Assembly: GCF_000255115.2 (NCBI RefSeq)
Contig: NC_018068.1
Span: forward strand, 2,451,977-2,515,976
Source: Desulfosporosinus acidiphilus SJ4
Lineage (GTDB): Bacteria > Bacillota > Desulfitobacteriia > Desulfitobacteriales > Desulfitobacteriaceae
Reading direction: 5' to 3'
DNA: 64,000 bases
The position numbers and the translations under genes were made by a program. The notes under the pieces were generated by a model, which did no database searches, was not told the DNA's origin, and saw only the letters and a program-made list of their open reading frames with translations. Below, in pieces: positions 42,405-51,438 of this stretch (the stretch's first letter is position 1; each line of letters begins with the position of its first letter).

Positions 42405-44633
42405 GTGAACAATAAATATCGAAAAACAATGGCAAGCCTTATATCTATGGCATTTTTTCTGCAAATAACAGCTTCACCGGTTCTCGCTGCTGAACAGGCT
42501 TCAGGGACAACGATACCGGTTGTTGTTTCCCCAGTAATGTCATTGCCGACAATTTCTTTAGAAAAGGCCATCGAGATTGTTAAACATAATTTTGACATAC
42601 CGAGTGATCTAACGAATTTTACCTCAAATTTCAGTACCAGTGATGACCGGCAAGCCTGGTCCCTGCATTGGAATAATACTGATAAACCCGGGGATTTCAT
42701 GGCTGAGGTAAATGCCGTCAATGGTGATATTATTAGTATTAACAACTGGAAAGATGAAACCTCAACGACAAGTTCGAGCATCTCTGTTGTAACGAAAGAA
42801 GATGCTCGGAAAATTTGTGATACGCTTTTGAACCGGCTCCTGGGGCAACGGGCTCAAAATATGAAATTGCTGAATAATGATCAACAGATTGTACCAATCA
42901 ATACCTATGGACCGGTTACTTACAACTTTCAGTATCAGCGGCTCGTCAATGATATTCCTTTTACAGCGAATGGTGCTAATGTCCAGGTCTCAGGCAGTGA
43001 TGGACACATTATCTCCTACAATCTCAACTGGAGTGATGTTAAGTTTCCAGACAGTAAAGATGTAATCAGTGAAACTCAGGCTAAAGAAGCCTTTACTGCA
43101 TCACCTTTCTTTAAACTACAATATTGGACACCGGAACCTTACCGAATCTTGAGTGCCGGTCAAAAACTAAATGCCAAACTTGTTTATCAATTAGTCAGCC
43201 CAAGCGGGGGAGCAATCGATGCCTTGACCGGTGAACCGCTTACGCTAAATTCCGGAGATTGGCTTGCTGAGACATCTATGAGCGGCGGTATGGGCGGCAA
43301 AGGTGACGCGGCCGGTTCGGCTTCGAGTGCCGCTCAAAATTTAACTCCTCAGGAACAGCGTGAGGTGGCTAATACAGCCAAGCTTCTGAAACAAGATGAA
43401 GCTATTGCGGCAGTGAAACGCTGGATTAGTATTCCCGATGAATTAACACTGCGCAGCGCCAACTTGAGTACAGACTGGCGAAGCGCGGATAATCGTGTCT
43501 GGAGTTTTGATTGGTTCAACGCGAATCGGGATAACTCAGAAGGCCAAGCTCAATATATGAGTGCCAGAATTGATGCGTCAACGGGAGAATTACTGGGATT
43601 CAACCGCTCCTATCAATCTACGGCTAAAAGTGATTCGAAACTGGACAAAACAGCAATGCAAAAAATAGCAGAAAATTTTTTGCAAAAAGTTCAGCCTAAT
43701 AAGTTCAGCCAAGTAACGTTGGATACAGCAGACAGCCCTGAGCAGATGAAAATAGCTGAACCTGTCGGTACAGGAAGTTTCATCTATCATCGCGTGGTAA
43801 ACGGGATTGACTTTCCGAATAATATAATGGCGATTCGTGTAGAACCTTCTGACGGAACCATTACCAACTACGATTTAAACTGGTCTAATCTTGATTTTCC
43901 GAACTCCTCCGGAATATTAACTAAAGATCAGGCAGTTGAAGCCTTTCTAAAGAATCGCCCGATGACTTTGACCTATGTTCGAATTTTTTCAAATGGTATT
44001 CCCGGAGATGTGCGTTTAGTTTATCTTCCTAAGGCAAAAGATCAAAGCAATCAATCGTTTAATATTCTTGATGCCATGAGCGGTGAATTGCTGAATTTTC
44101 AAGGGGAAACGGTTGACCAAGGGCCACAGCCATACGAATTTTCCGATATCACAGGAGTTGTAGGTGAGCAAGAGATATCAGCTCTTGGAGAAGCAGGATT
44201 ATTTGGGGATTTTGGCAGTAGTTTTAAACCTAATGAGAAAATGACTCTTGGTTCTCTCTTAAGAGCTATGTATCTCAGCCGTTACGGCGTTTGGCAATAT
44301 GCATCTTTATCCGACTCAGAGATAATCACCCGGGCTAAAGATCAAGGTTGGCTAAAGGAAAACCTGCAACCAAAGGATCAAGTCAGCCGCGACTTATTAT
44401 GCAAGATACTTCTGCGTTTTCTGCAGCTTAATAAATTAGCTGAATTGAAGAATATTTATCAGGTTAATTTCCAAGATAGTTCGGATATTCCGACGGCTGA
44501 TTTAGGGTACGTTGCCGTGGCAACTGGCACAGGGATTGTACAAGTCAAAGGTCAAAGCTTTGCTCCCAACGAAGTTGTGGATCGTGCTGAAGCTGCGGGG
44601 GATTTATTCAGAGCACTGACTTGGCGCAGTTAA
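42405..44633 (+). CDS. Exported YcdB/PepSY-repeat protein with SLH-like C-terminus
   Basis: This 742-aa exoprotein has a signal peptide at about 1-28 (ending SPVLA). It carries two long repeats of the YcdB/YcdC type, related to PepSY (about 45-290 and 320-570), each with KAIEIVK.../AIAAVKR... helices followed by W-rich strands and a VNAVNGDIISINNW-like end. The C-terminal 170 residues resemble two to three S-layer-homology motifs (FSDITGVVGEQEISALGEAGLF, FKPNEKMTLGSLLRAM and FAPNEVVDRAEAAGDLF). It probably attaches to the cell wall. The GTG start follows GAGGAAGGG. Function unknown; a regulator of cell-wall enzymes is possible. Confidence 0.82.
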   Translation: MNNKYRKTMASLISMAFFLQITASPVLAAEQASGTTIPVVVSPVMSLPTISLEKAIEIVKHNFDIPSDLTNFTSNFSTSDDRQAWSLHWNNTDKPGDFMAEVNAVNGDIISINNWKDETSTTSSSISVVTKEDARKICDTLLNRLLGQRAQNMKLLNNDQQIVPINTYGPVTYNFQYQRLVNDIPFTANGANVQVSGSDGHIISYNLNWSDVKFPDSKDVISETQAKEAFTASPFFKLQYWTPEPYRILSAGQKLNAKLVYQLVSPSGGAIDALTGEPLTLNSGDWLAETSMSGGMGGKGDAAGSASSAAQNLTPQEQREVANTAKLLKQDEAIAAVKRWISIPDELTLRSANLSTDWRSADNRVWSFDWFNANRDNSEGQAQYMSARIDASTGELLGFNRSYQSTAKSDSKLDKTAMQKIAENFLQKVQPNKFSQVTLDTADSPEQMKIAEPVGTGSFIYHRVVNGIDFPNNIMAIRVEPSDGTITNYDLNWSNLDFPNSSGILTKDQAVEAFLKNRPMTLTYVRIFSNGIPGDVRLVYLPKAKDQSNQSFNILDAMSGELLNFQGETVDQGPQPYEFSDITGVVGEQEISALGEAGLFGDFGSSFKPNEKMTLGSLLRAMYLSRYGVWQYASLSDSEIITRAKDQGWLKENLQPKDQVSRDLLCKILLRFLQLNKLAELKNIYQVNFQDSSDIPTADLGYVAVATGTGIVQVKGQSFAPNEVVDRAEAAGDLFRALTWRS

Positions 44634-44670
44634 TTTTAACGAACATCACTCATTTACTAGTTATTCTCTG

Positions 44671-44710
44671 GAGAGTTTTGTCTTGAACGACAAGACTCTC
44701 TTTTCTTTTC
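44671..44710 (+). terminator. Intrinsic terminator after the SLH-like gene
   Basis: GAGAGTTTTGTC (44671-44682) pairs with GACAAGACTCTC (44689-44700), one G-U pair, followed by TTTTCTTTTC. Confidence 0.88.
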
Positions 44711-44928
44711 GAAGGTGTTGTATTCATAGATGATTTATCCGATTTTTAAGAGGGGTTGTACCAAAACTTGTTGGCAGCCTCATTGAGTCCCCACTTTCAC
44801 TTGCATAATCATTATATAGAGGCATTCTCAGTCCACTATACTAGTTAAGGGAGAACGCCTTGGTTATTTGCTACCCACTTCGGACTTTTTGAATTAACAT
44901 TTTACACAGCCCCTGGGTCCTTCGTAAA

Positions 44929-45005
44929 CTTCAAGTGGGGTAGAGATCCCATCTGAAGCCCCGATGTTCAGTTTTAGCTGAACGAGTTCACTGGAGTATA
45001 GGGCG
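44929..45005. other. Structured intergenic stretch before the peptidase gene
   Basis: CTTCAAGTGGG pairs partly with CCCATCTGAAG (44929-44958). GTTCAG/CTGAAC forms a second hairpin (44966-44983), and GCCCC near 44958 can pair with GGGC at 45000-45003 to close them. No riboswitch class is recognised. The rest of 44711-45110 has no gene that I can see. Confidence 0.45.
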
Positions 45006-45124
45006 GACAACTAAAATACCGGCAGGAATTGAGCTGGAATTGTTGAATAATAGATTATTAGAGTAAATACACTAGTTCAATAGTGAACCATTCAACAAAT
45101 CTATTAAAGAGAGGGAAATGTCTA

Positions 45125-46270
45125 ATGCCCAATCGCAAGCGATTGATAGCAGAATTCTTGGAACTGGTTAAAATTGATTCCCCAGGGCGTCAGGAGAGAC
45201 AAATTGCCGATCTTCTTAAAGAACGTTTGGTGCAGTTTGGCATGGAGGTTTATGAAGATCAGGCGGGGAAAGCAATCGGCGGTAACTGCGGCAATGTTTT
45301 TGGCTATTTGCGAGGTAATCTCCCCGAAGCGCCCGTCTTATTATTATCGGCACATATGGATACGGTAGAACCCAGTCAAAATATAGAACCCCTTCAGACA
45401 GAAGGGATCATCAGCTCTGCCGGGGCGACGATCTTAGGGGCAGATGATAAGTCCGGCATTGTACCTATTTTAGAGGCTTTGCGAGTTATCAAGGAACAGA
45501 ATATTCCTCACGGGGATATCCAAGTAGTTTTTAGTATTGCCGAAGAAGGAGGTCTTAATGGCTCCAAAAACCTCGATTCAACAAAATTAAAAGCAAATTT
45601 AGGTTTTGTGCTGGATTCCAGCGGGGCACCGGGAAGAATTATTCTGGAAGCTCCGGGGCAGGACAGAATTAATGTGTCCATTAAAGGCAGGGCATCTCAT
45701 GCAGGAATTGTTCCCGAAGAAGGGATTAATGCCATTGTGGCTGCGTCTAAGGCGATCGCCAACGTCCCCTGTGGTCGTCTTGATGAAGAGACAACAGCTA
45801 ATGTCGGCACTATACGAGGCGGTTTAGCAACAAATATTGTAGCGGAAAATGTAGAGATTGCTTGTGAATCGAGAAGTCGGGATTTAAATAAACTCGAGAA
45901 ATTAACTGAAGAGATCTGTAAAATCTTTCAAAATTCAGCGGAAGAAATGGGCGCTTCGGCAGAGATCAAGGTTCAGAGATTATATTCCCCGTTTAAACTA
46001 AGCCAAGAATCACAAATTGCTGTTTTAGCTGCAAATGCGGCAAAGGCTGCAGGACTAACTCCTGAATTTATCGCTACCGGTGGTGGTAGTGACGCTAATA
46101 ATTACAATAGTTACGGAGTTCCCAGCCTTGTTTTGTCTACAGGCATGGGAAAGATTCATACAACGGATGAATACATCCTTGAAGAGGATCTGGTTAGGAC
46201 CACTCAATTCGTCATCGAAATTATAAAAGCTGTGAGTTCACAGACTAAAGATTTCGCGATGATAAAATAG
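45125..46270 (+). CDS. PepT-like M20 metallopeptidase
   Basis: This zinc-dependent aminopeptidase-type enzyme of the M20 family has 381 aa. Metal and catalytic residues are visible: His and Asp in LSAHMDTVEP, Asp in ILGADDKSG, the catalytic Glu pair in SIAEEGGLNGS, Asp in FVLDSSGAPG and the late His in GKIHTTDEY. The dimerisation domain lies between about 185 and 295. It is closer to the PepT-like group than to true tripeptidase T. The start at 45125 has GAGAGGG upstream; an extension to 45083 lacks support. Its likely role is intracellular peptide breakdown. Confidence 0.88.
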   Translation: MPNRKRLIAEFLELVKIDSPGRQERQIADLLKERLVQFGMEVYEDQAGKAIGGNCGNVFGYLRGNLPEAPVLLLSAHMDTVEPSQNIEPLQTEGIISSAGATILGADDKSGIVPILEALRVIKEQNIPHGDIQVVFSIAEEGGLNGSKNLDSTKLKANLGFVLDSSGAPGRIILEAPGQDRINVSIKGRASHAGIVPEEGINAIVAASKAIANVPCGRLDEETTANVGTIRGGLATNIVAENVEIACESRSRDLNKLEKLTEEICKIFQNSAEEMGASAEIKVQRLYSPFKLSQESQIAVLAANAAKAAGLTPEFIATGGGSDANNYNSYGVPSLVLSTGMGKIHTTDEYILEEDLVRTTQFVIEIIKAVSSQTKDFAMIK

Positions 46271-46348
46271 AAGACTATTAATTGACAATAGACCAGATTT
46301 TAGATAAAACCTAAAAAAACATAAAGTATTGAGGAGTGTCAGGAAAAG

Positions 46349-47332
46349 ATGAGAAAAAACAGTATTTGGTTTAAAGTAATACCTTTAATCCTAGGATTAG
46401 CATTAGTACTGTCCGGGTGCGGCACCTCAACATCAACGACTGCGAAACAAACATCAGCTCAAACCAGTGCCCCCGTGAAAATCGGTGTTCTGCCCATTGA
46501 GGACAATCTTCCTTTCTATGTTGCTGAAAAAGACGGGCTCTTTGCTAAAGAAGGAGTTCAAGTTCAATTGGTGAGCTTTTCTAGTGCTGTGGAACGTGAC
46601 ACAGCTTTACAGGCCGGTCAAATCGATGGTGAAGTTGCCGATTTAGTGGCTGTTGCACTGTTAAAGAAAATTGGAACAGATGTAAAAATTGCAACCATCG
46701 GTCTTGGTGCCACTCCTCAGGAAGGTCGCTTCGCCATTCTATCATCACCGAAGTCCAACATTCGAAATCTCAAGGAACTAAAAGGTGCTAAATTAGGAAT
46801 ATCCGAGAACTCCATTATTGACTATGTCAGTGACCAGATGCTCAGTGACAAAGGGGTTCAGTTAAGCGATGTTCAAAAGGTGTCTATCCCTAAGATGCCC
46901 GTACGTTTGGACATGCTCCTTTCAGACCAAATCAATGCTGCTTGTTTGCCGGACCCTTTAGCATCGTTAGCCCAAGCGAAAGGGGCCCATTTAGTCGCAG
47001 ACGATACTTATCGTAATATCTCACAAACAGTACTCTTGTTCAGAACGAAAAGCATTCAAGATAATCCGACAGGCGTTAAAGCCGCGGTTCAAGTTTATGG
47101 TTTAGCAGGACAAGCCTTAAGTACCCATCCTGAACAATATCGAAGTTTATTTTTAGAAAAAGCTCAAGTGCCTGCCCCTATTCAACAAAGCTACAAAACT
47201 CCAACCTTTTCAAAACTTCAATTACCTACTCAAGAGGAAGTTAACAGCGTTATGAAATGGATGGTAAATAAAAAGCTTATTCCCCAAGCATATAGTTACC
47301 AAGATTTAGTAGACAAAAGCCTTTTGCCCTAA
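46349..47332 (+). CDS. ABC substrate-binding lipoprotein, NitT/TauT type
   Basis: This 327-aa solute-binding protein has a lipoprotein signal ending in LVLSG-Cys (about residue 24). The mature part begins VKIGVLPIEDNLPFYVAEKDGLFAKEGVQVQLVSF, the pattern of the NMT1/SsuA-like group that binds sulfonates, nitrate, thiamin precursors or similar. It heads a three-gene importer operon (ATPase and permease follow). The ligand cannot be told from sequence. The bacilliredoxin-like gene at the end of the operon hints at a thiol or sulfur-containing substrate. Confidence 0.88.
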   Translation: MRKNSIWFKVIPLILGLALVLSGCGTSTSTTAKQTSAQTSAPVKIGVLPIEDNLPFYVAEKDGLFAKEGVQVQLVSFSSAVERDTALQAGQIDGEVADLVAVALLKKIGTDVKIATIGLGATPQEGRFAILSSPKSNIRNLKELKGAKLGISENSIIDYVSDQMLSDKGVQLSDVQKVSIPKMPVRLDMLLSDQINAACLPDPLASLAQAKGAHLVADDTYRNISQTVLLFRTKSIQDNPTGVKAAVQVYGLAGQALSTHPEQYRSLFLEKAQVPAPIQQSYKTPTFSKLQLPTQEEVNSVMKWMVNKKLIPQAYSYQDLVDKSLLP

Positions 47333-47377
47333 TCAGAAATTTAACAGAGGTATGGATAATAAGGAGAAACATAACCT

Positions 47378-48133
47378 GTGATTGAAGTGATGAATTGTAA
47401 TCTTGCCTATGTTCAAGGAACAACAATGGTCAAGATCTATACAGATTTTAATTTAAAAATTGAGCCGGGTGAAAGCCTTGTACTCATTGGCCCCTCCGGA
47501 TGCGGAAAAAGCACGCTTCTTTATCTGCTTGCAGGATTATTAATCCCCTCCGGGGGAGAAATTAAAATCTGGGGAGAGCCTTTAAAGAAAACCCGCCAAA
47601 AGACAGCCATCATCCTTCAAGAATATGGACTCTTTCCTTGGCTTAATGTTGAGCAAAACGTTCGGCTAGGCTTGAAGGTGCGGCATCAACCTAAAAGAAT
47701 CTATCAAAACATTGTCTCTGAAATAATTCACAAAATGGGCCTGTCCGAAGTCCGTCATCATTTTCCCAGTCAATTAAGCGGTGGTCAAAAACAGCGGGTG
47801 GCTTTGGCAAGGGCCTTAACTCTCAAGCCAGATTTGCTTTTGATGGATGAACCTTTGTCGGCTCTCGACGCTCTTACACGTGAGCGTTTGCAGGAACTAT
47901 TGTTGGGAATTTGGCAAGAGGAAAAACTGACAACGGTTCTAGTGACACACAGTATCGAGGAGGCTGTTTTTCTGGGAAGCCGTATTTTAGTTCTCAAAAA
48001 TGGACGCCCCACCGAAATTGTAGGAGAAATTCTAAATCCTCTTGTGGGACAAAAGAGTTACAGGCAAACCCCTGAGTTTTTTGAAAAGGCAACCTACATT
48101 CGTTCTCTTTTAGAAGGGGGAGCGGCAGAATGA
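47378..48133 (+). CDS. ABC importer ATPase, NitT/TauT type
   Basis: This 251-aa nucleotide-binding protein has Walker A GPSGCGKST, Q-loop ILQEYGLFPWLNV, signature LSGGQKQRVALARAL, Walker B LLLMDEPLSALD and a switch His in VTHSIEEAV. The start is a GTG with AAGGAGA upstream. It overlaps the permease gene by 4 bp. It belongs to the importer with its neighbours on both sides. Confidence 0.93.
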   Translation: MIEVMNCNLAYVQGTTMVKIYTDFNLKIEPGESLVLIGPSGCGKSTLLYLLAGLLIPSGGEIKIWGEPLKKTRQKTAIILQEYGLFPWLNVEQNVRLGLKVRHQPKRIYQNIVSEIIHKMGLSEVRHHFPSQLSGGQKQRVALARALTLKPDLLLMDEPLSALDALTRERLQELLLGIWQEEKLTTVLVTHSIEEAVFLGSRILVLKNGRPTEIVGEILNPLVGQKSYRQTPEFFEKATYIRSLLEGGAAE

Positions 48134-48906
48134 AGCAGGGCCGGAGAACCTTTCAAAATCAGCTCCTGGGTTACTTAGGAGCCGGGATATTTCTGCTGGC
48201 TCTTTGGCAGTATGGTGCCTGGATTCTAAAGTCACCTCTCTTGCCGACACCCGAAGCAGCTTTCAGAGCAACACAACGCTTATTGCAGGGGAATCTTGGA
48301 ACTCACCTTTGGATTAGTACCTATCGAGTTTTGGCTTCAACTTTAATTTCTTTGTTTCTAGGGCTTCCCTTAGGACTCATCATGGGATTTGAAAGCAAAA
48401 TAGACCGTTTTTTAGCTCCGTTGATTTATCTTCTTTATCCAATCCCAAAAATAGTCTTTCTGCCTTTAATTCTTTTATTTCTTGGCTTGGGTGATCAATC
48501 TAAGATATTTCTGATTACCTTGATCGTCTTTTTTCAGATTCTGGTTACTACCCGGGATTCGGTCCGCAAAATCCCGTCTGAAACAATTTCCTCACTGCGT
48601 TCTCTAGGAGGCAGCCGAGGACAGATCTATCGCTATGTTTTGCTGCCTGCAAGTTTGCCTGATGTACTGACTTCCCTGCGTCTCAGTATGGGAACAGCTA
48701 TTGCCGTTTTATTCTTTGCCGAATCCTTTGCAACCACAAAAGGTCTGGGTTATTTCATCATGGACGCATGGAGCCGGGCGGCACCGGATGAAATGTTTGC
48801 AGGAATCATTATGATGGCTGTCTTGGGAGTCGGACTATTCATCATCGTCGATTTGCTTGAGATGGTTTTATGCCGCTGGCAGCATGTCAATAAGAACCCT
48901 AATTAA
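48130..48906 (+). CDS. ABC importer permease, NitT/TauT type
   Basis: This 258-aa membrane protein has about six helices. The EAA-type coupling loop is visible as ETISSLRSLGGSRGQIYRYVLLPASLPDVLTSL. It shares the operon with the ATPase and binding protein, and the ATGA overlap with the ATPase gene implies coupled translation. Confidence 0.93.
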   Translation: MKQGRRTFQNQLLGYLGAGIFLLALWQYGAWILKSPLLPTPEAAFRATQRLLQGNLGTHLWISTYRVLASTLISLFLGLPLGLIMGFESKIDRFLAPLIYLLYPIPKIVFLPLILLFLGLGDQSKIFLITLIVFFQILVTTRDSVRKIPSETISSLRSLGGSRGQIYRYVLLPASLPDVLTSLRLSMGTAIAVLFFAESFATTKGLGYFIMDAWSRAAPDEMFAGIIMMAVLGVGLFIIVDLLEMVLCRWQHVNKNPN

Positions 48907-48918
48907 GGAGCTGAGACT

Positions 48919-49266
48919 ATGACTGAAATAAGAGAATTGTCATCGCTTCAAGAATTTGAAGCCGTTTTAAATGAATCTTATCAGCAAGAAGTTCTCCTGT
49001 TTAAGCACAGCACTCAATGTCCGATAAGTGCTCGTGCTTGGCAAGAGATCCAAAAATTCGCCCGGCAAGCCCCGGAGCAAGTTCAAGTAGCTGTCATTAA
49101 AGTAATTGAATCACGGTCGGTTTCCAATCAAGCGGAAAGGGACTTAGGAATCAAGCATGAATCTCCTCAAATACTTCTAATTAGAAATAAGAAAGTTGTT
49201 TGGCACACTTCGCATCAAGCAGTCACCTTAGAAAATATACTTCGGGCCCTGCAAGAAAACGCATAA
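48919..49266 (+). CDS. YtxJ/BrxC-like monothiol bacilliredoxin
   Basis: This thioredoxin-fold protein (115 aa) has the diagnostic LLFKHSTQCPISARAW motif with a single active-site Cys34, as in YtxJ (BrxC), which removes bacillithiol from proteins. The cis-Pro region SPQILLIRNKKVVWHTSH is also typical. GGAG precedes the ATG, 12 bp after the permease gene, so it belongs to the importer operon. Whether this host makes bacillithiol cannot be seen here. Confidence 0.88.
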   Translation: MTEIRELSSLQEFEAVLNESYQQEVLLFKHSTQCPISARAWQEIQKFARQAPEQVQVAVIKVIESRSVSNQAERDLGIKHESPQILLIRNKKVVWHTSHQAVTLENILRALQENA

Positions 49267-49373
49267 CTAAATTAATTCTAAGGTTATATCCAAACGCAAA
49301 ACAAAAATAATATGAATAGGAAGTTAAAGATGGGCTGTTGCAAAATGCCTAAGCGCCCTCAATAAAGAAAACC

Positions 49374-49418
49374 CTGCATAAAAGCGGCTTAATAATCCAC
49401 TTATATGCAGTTTTTTTT
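49374..49418 (+). terminator. Terminator after the importer operon
   Basis: CTGCATA (49374-49380) pairs with TATGCAG (49404-49410), extended inside by AAGCGG/CCACTT with one mismatch, followed by eight Ts. The rest of 49267-49680 is AT-rich, with a possible TATAAT box near 49527 and no other gene. Confidence 0.85.
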
Positions 49419-49682
49419 ATAGAAACGTATAATTACTCATTGGACAATGGACCATCTCTATTATAGTTAATACCTTAAATTTTACGTTTAATAAAATATT
49501 TGAGGAACATACAATCATCGTTATGGTATAATTTTAGAGCATTCGTTAGCATTTTTAGATATCGTACTGCGCGTAGGTTCACTCATATTGTGACATAGGT
49601 CAAGCGGATGAGTGTGTACGTATTGGGTTTAAATCCCTTTAATAAATTCTCCGAAACAAATTGTAATACGAGAGGAGATAGT

Positions 49683-51437
49683 ATGCTTCTTTTTAAAGAC
49701 CTGATGTGGTTTTTTAAGTTAGAGAAAAAAAGCTACATAACAGGGATTATTGTACTGGTTCTTGTCGCCTTTCTTAATTTATTCCCACCCTATGTTGTTC
49801 GGGTTATTGTCGATGAAGTTACCCGCGGAGTTCTAACGCCGAGATCGCTGCTTCAATGGACATTGTTGCTAATAGGGAACGGTGTGGCCGTCTATGCTTT
49901 ACGTTTCACCTGGCGACTTATGATTTTTGGTGCTGCTAGCCGGTTGAGCAAAGTACTTAGAAAACGGCTTTTTGATCACTTCACCCTTATGTCCCCGCAA
50001 TTTTATCAAAAGTATCGTACCGGGGATTTAATGGCTCATGCAACTAATGACATTCAAGCCATTGAAATGACAGCGGGTATGGGGGTATTGACCTTTGTGG
50101 ACTCCCTGACAACCGGCGGATTAGTGATTATCTCGATGGCTGTCTTTATCAGTTGGAAACTCACCTTAATAACGCTGCTGCCTATGCCCATAATGGCTTG
50201 GGCTACCAGCCGCTACGGGACGATGCTTCATAAACGATTTCACCGGGCCCAGGCAGCTTTTTCCGACCTTAATGATAAAGTTCTGGAGAATATTAACGGA
50301 GTGAGAGTGGTAAAAGCCTTCGGAGAAGAAAAGGCTGAATTGGAAGCTTTTCGCAAGTTGTCCGAAGATGTCGTAGAGAAGAATCTTGAGGTTGCCAAAG
50401 TTGATGCCCTCTTTGATCCTACAATCCAACTAATTATCGGGATTTCTTTTTTTCTCGCTCTTATTTTTGGCTCAATCGATGTAATTAACGACAGATTGAC
50501 CTTTGGACAGCTTACTCAGTTCACGATTTATTTAGGTCAATTTATCTGGCCTATGCTGGCTTTCGGCTGGCTGTTTAATATTCTCGAACGGGGCAGAGCG
50601 TCATATGACCGGGTTGATACGTTATTGAAGATCGATCAGAAAATCATGGAAAAGGAGAACGCTCTCTCTCGATTCAACAATGGTGATGTCATTTTTGAAA
50701 AGGCATCCTTTAGTTATCCCGGAGTTAGTACTTCGGTGCTGCGAAACATATCAGTCCGGGTACGGCAGGGGCAAACTCTGGGGATTGTCGGTAAAACAGG
50801 AAGCGGGAAGACTACGTTTTTACGTCTTCTTTTGCGTGAATTTGATCTTAGCGGTGGTGCTCTTCAAATCGGAGGAATTTCTGTCTATGATGTAACTCTC
50901 GAATCATTACGCGGTAAAATTGGCTATGTACCCCAAGATCATTTCCTATTCTCAACGTCTATTGCTGAAAATATTGCTTTAGGTAAACCTGCGGCATCTT
51001 TAGAGGAAATTCATGATGCGGCGGCAATTGCCGATATCCATAATGATGTTCTCAGTTTTCCTGAAGGGTATGACACCTTGGTTGGGGACAGAGGGGTGAC
51101 ACTTTCCGGTGGACAAAAACAAAGAATATCAATTGCCAGGGCACTTTTATTGGAACCGGAAATTCTCATCTTAGATGATTCGTTATCCGCAGTCGATGCC
51201 AAAACGGAAAAATCCATTTTGCAAAGTCTGCGCAAAATGAGAGTTCAAAAAACCACGTTTATATCGTCACATCGTCTAAGTGCTGTCGAAGAGGCGGATC
51301 TGATTATCGTTCTTAAAGACGGTCAAATCAGCGAAGAGGGTTCCCATTCGGAATTGATGGCCCTTAACGGTTGGTATGCCTCCACTTATCGAAGTCAACA
51401 ACTTGAATCGTTGATTGAAGAAGGGGGGGAGCTTTAA
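49683..51437 (+). CDS. Heterodimeric ABC exporter, subunit with degenerate ATPase site
   Basis: This 584-aa half-transporter has six helices (about 15-310), Walker A GKTGSGKTT near 370, signature LSGGQKQR and Walker B ILILDDSLSAVD near 497. The residue after the Walker B Asp is Asp, not the catalytic Glu, the hallmark of the inactive-site subunit in heterodimeric exporters such as TM287/288 and BmrCD. The start at 49683 (MLLFKDLMWFF) has GAGGAG upstream; the 25-residue extension is rejected. The partner gene starts directly after the stop. The pair resembles YheIH-type multidrug exporters. Substrate unknown. Confidence 0.9.
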   Translation: MLLFKDLMWFFKLEKKSYITGIIVLVLVAFLNLFPPYVVRVIVDEVTRGVLTPRSLLQWTLLLIGNGVAVYALRFTWRLMIFGAASRLSKVLRKRLFDHFTLMSPQFYQKYRTGDLMAHATNDIQAIEMTAGMGVLTFVDSLTTGGLVIISMAVFISWKLTLITLLPMPIMAWATSRYGTMLHKRFHRAQAAFSDLNDKVLENINGVRVVKAFGEEKAELEAFRKLSEDVVEKNLEVAKVDALFDPTIQLIIGISFFLALIFGSIDVINDRLTFGQLTQFTIYLGQFIWPMLAFGWLFNILERGRASYDRVDTLLKIDQKIMEKENALSRFNNGDVIFEKASFSYPGVSTSVLRNISVRVRQGQTLGIVGKTGSGKTTFLRLLLREFDLSGGALQIGGISVYDVTLESLRGKIGYVPQDHFLFSTSIAENIALGKPAASLEEIHDAAAIADIHNDVLSFPEGYDTLVGDRGVTLSGGQKQRISIARALLLEPEILILDDSLSAVDAKTEKSILQSLRKMRVQKTTFISSHRLSAVEEADLIIVLKDGQISEEGSHSELMALNGWYASTYRSQQLESLIEEGGEL

Positions 51438-51438
51438 A

